Part shown: piece by piece, positions 24,652 through 33,173 of the stretch | Position numbering within the stretch: position 1 is the stretch's first letter | How the letters are laid out: each line of letters begins with the position of its first letter | NCBI GenBank assembly: GCA_918797485.1 | Contig: CAKKNE010000003.1 | Coordinates: forward strand, 1,798,001 to 1,862,000 | Direction of reading: 5' to 3' | DNA from: Pelagomonas calceolata | Lineage: Eukaryota > Sar > Pelagophyceae > Pelagomonadales > Pelagomonadaceae | Length of the DNA stretch: 64,000 bases | Made by a program: the position numbers and the translations under genes | Notes under the pieces: model-generated | The model's input: only the letters and a program-made list of their open reading frames with translations | Told to the model about the DNA's origin: nothing | Databases searched by the model: none

Positions 24652-25446
24652 ATGGCTTGCAGCAGCAGGCTTGCAGTGCTGCTAATATGCGGAACGGCGA
24701 CATCGTTCGTGCTCAGAACCAGCATTCCTTCGCGTCATGCCATGGTCGTCGCTGCGAAAGGCAAGAAAGGCAAGAAAGGCAAGAAGCCGAAGCTGCAGAA
24801 GAAATCAGGCATGGACTGGGCGCGGGATTTTGAGGTTATGCCGTTCGACAGCTCCGTGCTTCGGCCGTTGGCCGACGCCGCCGCCGGCGCGTTCGAGGCG
24901 CGCACGGGCAAGCCCTTGGACGCGTCGCTGGCCGGCGCGGGCGACCTGCCGAAGGCGCTCTACAAGGCGCCCGTCTGCGTGATGGTGGTCTCAGATGAAA
25001 AGATTGCGTACGCCAACGACGCCGCGTGCGAATTTGCGGGCAAAAAGCACACGGAGCTCATCGGCTCGGCAACTACATTGCCGGCGACCGTCGCTGATGG
25101 GTATGATTCGAGCTACGAGAAGAAGCTCGACGGTAACACGATGCAAAAGGCCAAGCGATGGGCCATCAGCAAGATGGCGGTAGTCGACGGCGAATTGGTC
25201 ACGGAGGACCAGGGCGTCGGCTACGCCTTTTCTACTTGGGTCCGCGAGGAGGACGGCGCGCTCTGCAAGCCCGGCGGCGTCGTCGAAGCACCTCCGATAG
25301 ATCCAGCCGAAATTCAGGCGAAGATCGATGCCCAAGCGGCCGTGGTCCGGGACCTCAAGGAGGAGCAGGGCCTCGGCAACAGCGACCCGGAGGTTAAGGC
25401 CGCCGTCGCCGAGCTGCTGAGGCTCAAGGCGCTGCTCGAGGAGTGA
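24652..25446 (+). CDS. Plastid-targeted MEKHLA (PAS-like) domain protein with WHEP-like C-terminus
   Basis: 264 residues. Leader: signal peptide (1-16) then SFVLRTSIPSRH, a bipartite plastid presequence, followed by a Lys/Gly stretch. Residues about 90-200 resemble the MEKHLA domain, a PAS-related sensor known from plant HD-ZIP III proteins and cyanobacteria: ALYKAPVCVMVVSDEKIAYANDAACEFAG, then ELIGSATTLPA. The C-terminal 45 residues (IQAKIDAQAAVVRDLKEEQG, then DPEVKAAVAELLRLKALLEE) match the helix-turn-helix WHEP-TRS motif normally appended to aminoacyl-tRNA synthetases. The combination suggests a small-molecule or redox sensor attached to an RNA- or protein-binding hairpin in the plastid; this is inference. 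Confidence 0.68.
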   Translation: MACSSRLAVLLICGTATSFVLRTSIPSRHAMVVAAKGKKGKKGKKPKLQKKSGMDWARDFEVMPFDSSVLRPLADAAAGAFEARTGKPLDASLAGAGDLPKALYKAPVCVMVVSDEKIAYANDAACEFAGKKHTELIGSATTLPATVADGYDSSYEKKLDGNTMQKAKRWAISKMAVVDGELVTEDQGVGYAFSTWVREEDGALCKPGGVVEAPPIDPAEIQAKIDAQAAVVRDLKEEQGLGNSDPEVKAAVAELLRLKALLEE

Positions 25447-25478
25447 TCGGGATCGCGCCGACGGCGTCACTGCAGGAA

Positions 25479-25493
25479 GACGCCATCGACGCG
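25479..25493 (-). repeat. Introner-core 14-mer outside an intron
   Basis: GACGCCATCGACGCG, 33 bp after the MEKHLA-gene stop, with an upstream inverted partner GACGGCGTC at 25460. Complement of CGCGTCGATGGCGTC. Confidence 0.55.
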
Positions 25494-25553
25494 GGGCTAG
25501 GGTATGTTAAACGTATGTAGTAAAAGGAGAATTACGGCGACGCGCGCGCGGGC

Positions 25554-26366
25554 TCACGCGTAGAGGTAGCGCACGACACGTATGAAGTTTTGCGCCTGGT
25601 TGCCGTTGGCAAGCGTCGAGAAGAGGAAGCGCACGGCCGCCTCGTGCCGCGCCGCCTCGCCGTCGTCGCCGCCGGTCCGCGCCGCCGAGAAGAGCTCGCG
25701 CTTGCGCTTCTGGCCCGCCTGCGGCCCCGACGCCTGGCGCACGAAGTGGGCCCTAATAACGGCCATCTGGCGCTTGAACTCGTGGAGCTTCAGGATCTGG
25801 ACCAGGTCGGGGTGTCTCCGTTCCACGGCGATGGCCTCGGCCGTCTGGCCGTAGTTGTCGAGCGTGCAGGGGTTGCAGCCCAGCAACAATAGCTTCGTCG
25901 CGAGCGCCGTGTCGCCTCCTCTATGAGCCAAATGATGTAAAGCCGTCCGGCCGTCCGCGGACTGCAGTGATCTAGCTTTCGGGTAGGCGTGGATCAATGA
26001 TAAAGCGTCGTCGCCCCGCAAATCCAACCGCACCACTAAATCGTTCGGCTTGGGCACCCTCCGGTGGCGGATGACGATGACGTCGTTCTTGCGCAGGTGG
26101 ACGCTCCGCGGCGTGTCGGAGCCCTCGAGCTCCTGCATGAGCTCCTCCGTGAAGAAGAAGACCAAGGTCTCCTTGTCGACGCCGTTGTGCTTGCCGTAGT
26201 GGCGAAATAATGACGAGAAGTGCTGGTCCCGGAGCATCGAGCACCTATATTCGGTCCCCTTCTTGATGCGGACGGCGCGCCGCTCGCCGGAGGCGAGGTA
26301 GAGGTCCTCGACGGGCTTGCAGACGAACTCGATGAAGTCGTGCTGGCCGTTGTTGTTGTTCGCCAT
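25554..26366 (-). CDS. SUMO-like domain plus ankyrin repeats protein
   Basis: 270 residues. Residues about 10-95 have SUMO-like features: CSMLRDQHFSSLFRHYGKHNGV, ETLVFFF, DTPRSVHLRKNDVIVIRHR, aligning with the SUMO pattern L..L...Y....G.....RFLFDG....DTP..L.M.DGD.I.V. No diglycine follows, so it is an embedded domain (as in NIP45/Rad60), not a conjugated modifier. Residues about 110-200 hold two to three ankyrin repeats (DDALSLIHAYPKARSLQSADGRTALHHLAHRGG, ALATKLLLLGCNPCTLDNYGQTAEAIA). A helical C-terminus follows. Likely a SUMO-pathway adaptor. The start at 26366 sits in a good context (ACAACCATGG); an extension to 26441 is unlikely. Confidence 0.65.
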   Translation of the reverse strand: MANNNNGQHDFIEFVCKPVEDLYLASGERRAVRIKKGTEYRCSMLRDQHFSSLFRHYGKHNGVDKETLVFFFTEELMQELEGSDTPRSVHLRKNDVIVIRHRRVPKPNDLVVRLDLRGDDALSLIHAYPKARSLQSADGRTALHHLAHRGGDTALATKLLLLGCNPCTLDNYGQTAEAIAVERRHPDLVQILKLHEFKRQMAVIRAHFVRQASGPQAGQKRKRELFSAARTGGDDGEAARHEAAVRFLFSTLANGNQAQNFIRVVRYLYA

Positions 26367-27069
26367 GGTTGTGTGGCGTCCGCGCTCCGCGCGGGGCGTC
26401 GTTTTAGGCCTGCGGGAGGATGAGTGAACGGGGCGCCGCAATTATTTTTCTCATGTCGCGCGCCCGCAGTCGCTGGTCCCGCCCACCGGGCGCGCGCGCG
26501 GCATCCAGCGCCGCGGAGAGCAAAAAAATCTACCGACGCGGGCCGCGTACCGGTGCAGGAGCGAACTCGTTCGGTGCCGAGTATTGGTTAACCTAGCTGT
26601 GGCGCGTCGGTTCTCGCAGTTTTTCTTGCTGGCCGCTTTGTATTTTGGATCGGCTGAGAGGAGCAGGCGATGAAAGAGCGGGGCCCAGTGAATTTGGCCT
26701 TTGCGGGACGGCAAAGCCAAGCCCAAAAGCGGCGGGCCAACTCGTCGGCGGTGCCCCGGCTGATGTACACAAGCGTCAACGATCCGTACTCCACGTCTCG
26801 CCCTCCATTCGCCCCGCGGCAGGGGTCGCCGAATCTAGAGCCCGCCCCGCGCAGCGCATCGGCGTCGAGCTGCCAAACGCCCTGCTCTGCACGGGCAACG
26901 CGGGCAGCTCTTTTCGATTGCTGGTACCACAGTGTTCACTGAAGATCACCGCTGGCTGCGCGCGAGCGCCAGCGCGCGCATTGTCTGCTGACCACCAAGG
27001 TTGGCTAGGCACAAGCCAAAGCGTGGAACAGACAACCCTCGACGCAATCGAGGCGTAAACACAACAACA
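26367..27069. other. Divergent promoter region, SUMO-ankyrin / DZIP1 genes
   Basis: 703 bp, the longest non-coding stretch in the window. Several short frames exist but none shows protein-like composition or a family match. No full GCTAG palindrome; CTAGC occurs at 26593-26597 without its partner. Confidence 0.5.
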
Positions 27070-28428
27070 ATGGGAGACGCGCCCCGCTTCCGCCTGCGCA
27101 CGGGCGCGCCGTCGTGGGACCGCATCTGCAGTATTGATATTGATCGCGTCATGGACGGCTTGGGAGCCGGAAGTACTTTATCAGGCATTGTGGATGACGT
27201 GACTTTCGCCAACATCAGTCGACGAGAACTCAAAAGCGCCGGCTACGACGCGGCGGAGTCGCTCGTGAGGCTGCTCCAGCTGTGCGTGGAGTACATGCTG
27301 CACGTGCAGGAGTCGTTGATTAATGATGCCTCAAAAGCGGAGCTCGGCCGCCGGAAGGCGCTGGACGAGGTTTCGGATGTCGAGGCCAAGCTGAGCCTCG
27401 AGAAAGCGAGAAGACGGGCCGCGGCGCGGCAGTGCGTGGACTTCCGCGAAGTAGCACTGGCGCTCGCGGGCGCGGCGCGCGCCGCCGGCGTCGACACGGC
27501 GCGCTGGATCGATTCCTTGCGGGACGGCGAGGCGGCGAACGACGACGAGGCGCTGCTCGAGGCGTACACTGATACGTCTGTTGGCTGCGCGCAGTGCGGC
27601 AAGGGCTTTGTGAGCAAGGAGTACCTCGCGCAACACGTAAAGAGCGTCCATGGTGATGTGGAACGGAAGCCCGTGGGCCTGCCGATGACTGTGATGCGGA
27701 ACGTCGGGAAGAGCCACTCACCTAGGCCAAAACCGCAGAAGAAGAAGCAGGGCTTTTTTTCCTCAATGATGTCTTGGGGAAAAAAGAAGGCGCCGGCGCA
27801 CGTCGAGCGCGTCTGGGACCTCGCGGCGGGCCCGAGCCATTCCAACGTCGAGGGCGCCCAGGAGGAAGCTATCCTGCACGCCGTCGAGGCGGCCAATTTG
27901 GACGCCGACGAGGTCGCCTTCGCCTGCGAGCGGCGCGGCGGCAAGCTCGTGCTGGTTGCTACCGCGCCCGATGATTTCGACGCGTGGGAGTGGCTCGACG
28001 AGGAGCTCCACGCGTGCTTCGGGGGCACAAGCCTCGTCAAGGATTTGAATTTGCGCGGCAAGGCCGTAAAGGCGGGGCCGCGCGAGGAGATGTCCTGGGA
28101 TTTTTCTGGTGGCGATGCGGCCGCGGTGCAGCGTGCGCTTGATGAGGCCAAGCTCGACGCGGACGAGGTCTCGCTGACGGCGTCTGGTAACGTCCTCACT
28201 GGGGTTGCGCCGAAAGGTTTCGACGCGTGGTCCTGGCTCGACGAGGAGGTCCAAAGTACTCTCGCGGGCGTTGTGAAAACGATAGCGTTGCGCGGCGCGA
28301 AGCCGCAGCCCGCCGGGGCGCGCGCTTTGGACGACGCGATCCGGGCGTTGGAGGGCGTCGTGGCGGTCCGGCCGAGCGTCGGGCCGGCGCTCGAGCTGTT
28401 GAAGAAGGAGCGACGAGGGCTGAAGTAA
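27070..28428 (+). CDS. DZIP1: DZIP1 (Iguana)-like ciliary zinc-finger protein with duplicated C-terminal domain
   Basis: 452 residues. DZIP1 acts at the basal body and transition zone in ciliogenesis. The N-terminal DZIP1 domain is clear: PRFRLRTGAPSWDRICSIDIDRVM at 4-27, then LVRLLQLCVEYMLHVQESL; a helical segment; then one C2H2 finger at about 174-196 (CAQCGKGFVSKEYLAQHVKSVH). The C-terminal half contains two tandem units of about 75 residues (AILHAVEAANLDADEVAFAC...DDFDAWEWLDEELHACF and AVQRALDEAKLDADEVSLTA...KGFDAWSWLDEEVQSTL), not part of animal DZIP1 as I know it. A frame starting at 27001 adds residues from the leader; 27070 has the ACAACAATGG context. Confidence 0.8.
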   Translation: MGDAPRFRLRTGAPSWDRICSIDIDRVMDGLGAGSTLSGIVDDVTFANISRRELKSAGYDAAESLVRLLQLCVEYMLHVQESLINDASKAELGRRKALDEVSDVEAKLSLEKARRRAAARQCVDFREVALALAGAARAAGVDTARWIDSLRDGEAANDDEALLEAYTDTSVGCAQCGKGFVSKEYLAQHVKSVHGDVERKPVGLPMTVMRNVGKSHSPRPKPQKKKQGFFSSMMSWGKKKAPAHVERVWDLAAGPSHSNVEGAQEEAILHAVEAANLDADEVAFACERRGGKLVLVATAPDDFDAWEWLDEELHACFGGTSLVKDLNLRGKAVKAGPREEMSWDFSGGDAAAVQRALDEAKLDADEVSLTASGNVLTGVAPKGFDAWSWLDEEVQSTLAGVVKTIALRGAKPQPAGARALDDAIRALEGVVAVRPSVGPALELLKKERRGLK

Positions 28429-28443
28429 GGACTAGTATGAACT

Positions 28444-28458
28444 CGCGTCGATGGCGTC
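28444..28458 (+). repeat. Introner-core 14-mer outside an intron
   Basis: CGCGTCGATGGCGTC, 16 bp after the DZIP1 stop, without introner termini around it. Confidence 0.55.
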
Positions 28459-28613
28459 GATTGGCGCAGCCGAAACCCGTGCAGTCGCGGCTGCGTCGGC
28501 GCGGCGGCGTCGGGCCGCAAACTCAGGCTCAGGCTATTTACGTCGCAGGGTTCCCCGTACCCCTCTCGCTCCCCCCGGGCCCACCCGTCCGGCTGGACTT
28601 AAGGACGCAATTT

Positions 28614-28636
28614 GCTAGTGCCTTACGGCCGCTAGC
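28614..28636 (+). promoter_or_regulatory. GCTAG palindrome, copy 7 (full)
   Basis: GCTAGTGCCTTACGG then CCGCTAGC. 202 bp before the ATG at 28838. Confidence 0.65.
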
Positions 28637-28837
28637 TCGACCCATCGGCCAAACTTGGCCTGTGGGCACAGACGAGCGCAACACGATCCTCAAGACGCTT
28701 GGAAGACACAAGCGATCGCCCAGGACACCTCAGCATCGCATTGGACAACTGGACGCACGCGTACGGCTCAGCAGAGCGTGTCCACTGTTAAGGCCTGATC
28801 ATCATCGCCCATCGACGCGGCGCCGCGACAAGCAGCG

Positions 28838-29488
28838 ATGTCGCAGTGGGGCGCGTTAGACGCGAAATACTCGACGGGCGCCGGCGCGAAGCAACGCGTC
28901 GACGTGCCTACCTGCCAGCAGTGCCTCAACGGCCAGTGCCGCCGCCACCCGAAGCAGGACCACGGCCGCTCCGCCGCGCGGCTGCAGGCCGAGGCCGGCG
29001 CGCAAGCGTCGGGCACGCTCGACCGCATGTACGACGCGCTCGTGGCCCCGCAAATCGCCAAAGCAAAAAAGGACCTCGGAGACTTCGACGAGAAGGCCGA
29101 GCGCGAGTACGCGGCGTCGGCCGCCAAGGACCGCGAGAAGGCTCTGAAGCGGAAGCGCAAGGGCCTCGGCGAGGAAGGGCAAAGATTGGCGGCCTCCGGT
29201 TTACATGGAGGCGTCGTGGGACTCATGACGCGCAGCGACGACGATTCGTCGTCGTCCTCGTCGTCGTCGTCGAGCGGCGACAAGAAACGTCGCAAGAAAG
29301 AGAAGAAAAAATTGAAGAAAAAAGCGAAGAAGGCTCTGAAGAAAGAGAAGAAACGGAAAAAGAAGGAGAAGAAGCGTCGGAAAAAAGAATCCGACGCGTC
29401 TTCGAGCGCGGCGTCGGACGGAGAGGTCTCCGAGCCGCGCGGCGGCACGGTGTCGCCGCCGCCACCACTACCCGGTGTTGAGGAGTAA
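28838..29488 (+). CDS. Lys-rich nuclear-type protein of unknown function
   Basis: 216 residues. The first 55 residues hold a Cys/His cluster CQQCLNGQCRRHPKQDH that could bind zinc. Residues 55-120 are helical and charged. A serine run with acidic lead (DDDSSSSSSSSSS) is followed by about 50 residues of almost pure Lys/Arg/Glu, a strong nuclear or nucleolar localisation feature, then an acidic Pro-rich tail. No family recognised; the composition fits an RNA- or chromatin-associated factor. Ends 18 bp from the convergent CheR-type gene. Confidence 0.55.
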   Translation: MSQWGALDAKYSTGAGAKQRVDVPTCQQCLNGQCRRHPKQDHGRSAARLQAEAGAQASGTLDRMYDALVAPQIAKAKKDLGDFDEKAEREYAASAAKDREKALKRKRKGLGEEGQRLAASGLHGGVVGLMTRSDDDSSSSSSSSSSGDKKRRKKEKKKLKKKAKKALKKEKKRKKKEKKRRKKESDASSSAASDGEVSEPRGGTVSPPPPLPGVEE

Positions 29489-29506
29489 TCCATTGTTGTT
29501 AACATA

Positions 29507-31438
29507 TCAAGGCGGTGCCAACAGAACCTTCGGCTCGCAGTAAGCTCGGCGCAGGAGGGATGTGACGTCCATGCGTTTCGGCCCATGCCGCAATTTTCCG
29601 GACGGCGAGGCCGCGACTTCGACGGCCCCGACCGCGGTGGCCATGCGATACCGCACCGTCGGGCGCGTGGGCGCCACGGGTGCGGTCCGCGCGGACCGCG
29701 GTCGGGCGCATCGCGACGTGTAGCCCTGATCGGTGGTCCGCGGCCTTGTGGGAACAAATTGTCCACGACTGCCAGACGCGCCGGTGCCCGTGCTGAACGC
29801 CAGACGTCCGCTACTACCGCCGCCGGAGGAACCCGAGGACCCCGAAAGAGACGCGGGCGGCGGAGGTGGGCGCCGCGTCGGCGGCGGCGGTCTAGGAGCC
29901 GCAGCGAGGCGCGAGAGATTCTGCAGTCCAACCGCGTCCTCGGCCGTCCGCTCGACGCCGCGCTCGGCGGCAAAAACTGCGTCGCGAATCGCCTTCAGTC
30001 GCTTCTTGCGCTTCGCGTCGGAGCGTCGCAGCCTCGACAGAAAGGAACGCACGGCCTTCTTGCCCTTCTGGCGCCGCCGCCGCTTCGCCGGGCGGAAGTA
30101 GGCCTTCGCGTTGGCCTGCACCCGCTCCTCGCGCCTCGCGCAGTCGGCCGTGTACAGGCGCTCGACGACCTTCCGCGCGTCGGCGGACCTGAGGCTCTTC
30201 CGGGCCGGGGCCACGTACTCCGGCCGCGGCTCCGACTTGATGATCCACGTCGGTCCCGAGTGCGACTTCACCGGGCGCTTTGCCGGGGCGCTCGCGGGCC
30301 GCTGCAGCCGGTCGAAGAGCGCCGCCCGCGCCGCCTCGGGCAGGACCTTCTTCTTCCGCGCGGGCGCGGGCGGCGGCGCCGGCCGCCGCGCCGGTTCGGG
30401 CGGGGCGACGCGCGCGCTGCGGGGCCGCCGCGGCGGCGACGCCGGGAGCGGCCCCGTGCTACCGAAGGCCACGGCCGTCCGCGGTCTCTCTAGATTCTCG
30501 GGCTCCGGCGCGACGCCCATCGACGCCGTCCGCGGGAAGCGGTGTTCCGGGAAGGGGTCCTCGCCCCGCGATGTCTTCTCCAGAATACGGCGGCTGCCGC
30601 GCGACACCGTCACCCTTTTGGGAGGCGGCTCGCGCTTGGTCCCGAGCCGCTCCTCCAATCCCAGAAGCTCCGTGAGCGTCGCCGGGCGGCCGTCGTTCGG
30701 TGATGGCGGCTCGTCCTCGGAGCACCGGTAGACGCCGTTCGGCGCCCCTTGGACACATTGTAGAGCGTGGTCCTGCGGCAAGGAGTCGGAGAGGCCCGTC
30801 ACGAGCGTGCCTTTTAGTACCCTCTGGACCTTCTCCAAGGCTCGCCTCGCGTCCTCCGGCGCGAGGTACAGGAAGAGCGAGTAGCGCGCCAACACGAGGT
30901 CGAAGGGGCCCTCTGGTGGAGAATCGGTGACGGCGTCGCCCTTGGAGAACGAGACGCTCCTTCTAATCTCCTCCGAGAGTTCGTAGCGGCCGTCGTCGAG
31001 GAGCTGGAAGCATGCGGCGACCCATTCCACCGGCAGATTGGCCACGGCGTGGACATCGAAGACGCCGGCCTTAGCTCGTCGCAGCGACATGTCATCGACG
31101 TCCGTCGCAACAATCTCGAGCCGCACGGCCGGGAAGCGCTCCGCCAGCACCGCGCGCCACGCGATAGCCAGCGAGTAGGGCTCCTCGCCGCCGGCGCAGC
31201 CCGCGCTCCAGACGCGGATGACCTTCGTCGTACTCGCGGCGGCGCGAGCCAAGCCGTAGAGGACGTGGTCGATGGTCCAGAAGTAGACCTCGGGGTCCCG
31301 GCCGAAACGCGAGTAGGTCCTGAAGGACTTGGGCTTGCTTTGGTCGAGCTTCTCTCGCACCTTGCCCTGCGGCGTGCGCGTCGGGGCGGCGACCTCCGCC
31401 GGTGGTGCGGCTGGTTCTGCTGCATAGGGGGACCTCAT
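29507..31438 (-). CDS. CheR-type SAM methyltransferase with long basic C-terminal extension
   Basis: 643 residues. Residues about 35-240 form a CheR-like methyltransferase: YSRFGRDPEVYFWTIDHVL, VIRVWSAGCAGGEEPYSLAIAWRAVL (the CheR SAM motif, bacterial form WSAACSTGEEPYS), VATDVDDMSLRRAKAGVF, and DLVLARYSLFLYLAPEDARRALEKVQRVLKG (bacterial form RNVLIYF). In bacteria CheR methylates chemoreceptor glutamates; no such receptor exists in algae, so the substrate is unknown. The remaining 400 residues are basic, Pro/Arg-rich and mostly disordered, with a helical Arg/Lys segment at about 430-520. No RNA or zinc motif seen. Origin by ancient transfer from bacteria is plausible; its base composition is now that of its neighbours. 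Confidence 0.75.
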   Translation of the reverse strand: MRSPYAAEPAAPPAEVAAPTRTPQGKVREKLDQSKPKSFRTYSRFGRDPEVYFWTIDHVLYGLARAAASTTKVIRVWSAGCAGGEEPYSLAIAWRAVLAERFPAVRLEIVATDVDDMSLRRAKAGVFDVHAVANLPVEWVAACFQLLDDGRYELSEEIRRSVSFSKGDAVTDSPPEGPFDLVLARYSLFLYLAPEDARRALEKVQRVLKGTLVTGLSDSLPQDHALQCVQGAPNGVYRCSEDEPPSPNDGRPATLTELLGLEERLGTKREPPPKRVTVSRGSRRILEKTSRGEDPFPEHRFPRTASMGVAPEPENLERPRTAVAFGSTGPLPASPPRRPRSARVAPPEPARRPAPPPAPARKKKVLPEAARAALFDRLQRPASAPAKRPVKSHSGPTWIIKSEPRPEYVAPARKSLRSADARKVVERLYTADCARREERVQANAKAYFRPAKRRRRQKGKKAVRSFLSRLRRSDAKRKKRLKAIRDAVFAAERGVERTAEDAVGLQNLSRLAAAPRPPPPTRRPPPPPASLSGSSGSSGGGSSGRLAFSTGTGASGSRGQFVPTRPRTTDQGYTSRCARPRSARTAPVAPTRPTVRYRMATAVGAVEVAASPSGKLRHGPKRMDVTSLLRRAYCEPKVLLAPP

Positions 31439-31885
31439 GGCAGCACCTTAGCTGCAGAGTCGTGGCACCGCCTCGTGGCAGCGCCAAACTCGCAGATCCG
31501 CGCACGGGCAGCAGGAGGGTCCTCTCTGCGAAAGCCTTGGCCGCGATGCTGCCCGGCAATCGACGCCTGGCGCCGCGCACAAATGCAACGCGCACAGCGC
31601 CAAGCGCCGAGAGCCTAGCAAGAACATCGGCCATAGGGCTCCATACCGTGCTCTCGAGGCCTGGTATGGTTCGGCCGAGGCCTCCTTGAGGCGGCCCCTC
31701 GCTGGCAGAGCGCCTGTTTCGCCTTGCTCCTTGGGCCAATTCGGTGCAATTGCAGGCTCCAAGCGCAACCCCTCGGCCAGAACAGCACCGCGACACTGCC
31801 GCGGCGAGTCGGCAGCAATATAACCTCCACGGGCAGCCCTTAGGCAGCAGTCCTCACCACCAAGGCAGCAGCGCTTGCAACAGCA
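31439..31885. other. Divergent promoter region, CheR-type / AIG1-like genes
   Basis: 447 bp; no gene and no complete GCTAG palindrome seen. Confidence 0.5.
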
Positions 31886-33157
31886 ATGCAGCGCCCGAGG
31901 CGCGCCAAGGCCGATGCGGCCTCGCTAGCCCTCGCGCGGCAGCTCGAGAGCGAAGACGCGCGCCCGCGCCGCGCCGCCGCCAAGCCCCGGGCCAAGTCGC
32001 CGGCGAAGCCGCGCGCGAAATCACCAGCTAAAAAGTCATCAGCAAAACGCGCCGCTAAACAGCCGACGCCGGCGGAGCCCGCCCGCGCCGCCCTCGCGAC
32101 GCTCCTCTTCGCCGTCATGGCCTGCGCGAACTACATGCAGCACCACCTGCCGCAGCCGGTGCCGCGGGCGTGGTACGACGAGACGGGCCGCGACATGGGC
32201 CAGCACGAGATCGAGCTGCGCGCGTACCTAGGGGTCTGGGTCTACCTTACGGCGCAGATCCTGCTCGTGTTGTTAGTGTACCACACGTTGTCCGTCGTAG
32301 CCGCGACGACGGGCAACTACGAGGCCCAGGCCCACGCCGCGGCCCCGGCCTGCCTCGGCCTCGGTCTTGTAGTGTACGGCCTCTTCTTTTTCTTTTACCT
32401 GCTCATGAGATGCTGTAATCCGACGTGGCGCGACCAATGGACCTACCACGAGTCGCTCGGCGTGCCCTACGAGCGCTGGATGCACCTGATGCACACGCCA
32501 CTGTGGCTGTGCCCCTTGCTGGACGTGCTGGGTGTGAAGAAGCGCGACGTCCTCGTGCGGCACGTACCGTCGCCGGTTTCAATTCTCGCGGCAGCAGGTC
32601 TCTACACGGGCTTCTACGGAGCATTGACATCCCTAAACTTCGCGTGGACGGGAGCCTACGTGTACCCCTGGCTCTACGACATCGACGCGTTGGGGTACGG
32701 CGCTTTCGGTCACGTGGCGTACTACGCCGCTCTCTCGTGCCCGGTCGGGGCGGTGTTCATGGCGTGCCGCAAATGGATACTGAGGCGTGGCAACGCTGAA
32801 TTCGCCGTGGGTGCTGCGGTGGAGGCGCGTTGGGAGGACGGGAACTGGTACCCAGGGCGCGTCTCCGGCGGCGGCCCGGGCGGCTATGAGATCGCATTCG
32901 ACGATGGTCACAATGAGGCCAATGTACCAGCGGCACACGTACGTTCCGCTGCTCCCGCACGAACGGCAAAAAAATCAGCAAAAAAGGCGGCGACGCCAGC
33001 CCGCGTGAAGAAGGAGCTGCCCGCGGTCGGCGACCACGTGGCGCTCGCGCTCGACGACGAGGAAGGCATCGTAACAAAGGTCGCGGGCGGCTGGATCTCT
33101 GTAAAGCTTGACGACGGGACGGTGGAAAAGTTCCGGAGCACCGAGCTGCGCTACTAG
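31886..33157 (+). CDS. AIG1/ADTRP-like multipass membrane protein fused to a Tudor-like domain
   Basis: 423 residues. Residues 1-70 are basic with four AK(S/P)PAKPRAKS-type repeats. Residues about 70-300 have six hydrophobic helices with the AIG1/FAR-17a plan: WMHLMHTPLWLCPLLDVL (family: NH..HT......LLE), then a YP/WVYP-like segment GAYVYPWLYDID. AIG1 and ADTRP are membrane threonine hydrolases of branched fatty-acid esters; the family His is present in HLMHT, the nucleophile Thr I cannot assign with certainty. Residues about 307-355 (GAAVEARWEDGNWYPGRV, GYEIAFDDGHNEANVPAAHV) form a Tudor-like module nearly the same as those in the adjacent giant kinase-HECT gene, and a second degenerate one ends the protein (VGDHVALALDDEEGIVTKV). 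Ends 16 bp from that gene's stop. Confidence 0.6.
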   Translation: MQRPRRAKADAASLALARQLESEDARPRRAAAKPRAKSPAKPRAKSPAKKSSAKRAAKQPTPAEPARAALATLLFAVMACANYMQHHLPQPVPRAWYDETGRDMGQHEIELRAYLGVWVYLTAQILLVLLVYHTLSVVAATTGNYEAQAHAAAPACLGLGLVVYGLFFFFYLLMRCCNPTWRDQWTYHESLGVPYERWMHLMHTPLWLCPLLDVLGVKKRDVLVRHVPSPVSILAAAGLYTGFYGALTSLNFAWTGAYVYPWLYDIDALGYGAFGHVAYYAALSCPVGAVFMACRKWILRRGNAEFAVGAAVEARWEDGNWYPGRVSGGGPGGYEIAFDDGHNEANVPAAHVRSAAPARTAKKSAKKAATPARVKKELPAVGDHVALALDDEEGIVTKVAGGWISVKLDDGTVEKFRSTELRY

Positions 33158-33173
33158 TTATAGGTTAACAGTC

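Larger units (their letters stand above)
28429..28837. other. Intergenic region after DZIP1
   Basis: 409 bp. Contains the introner-core 14-mer CGCGTCGATGGCGT at 28444-28457 just after the DZIP1 stop, and a full GCTAG palindrome at 28614-28636 ahead of the next gene. No gene seen. Confidence 0.55.

Noticed and set aside
10446-29500. TGTTGTTG-type sequence just after several stop codons (10448, 15445, 23262, 29488)
   Set aside because: Could be a poly(A) element, but it is too simple and absent after most stops; needs 3'-end data.
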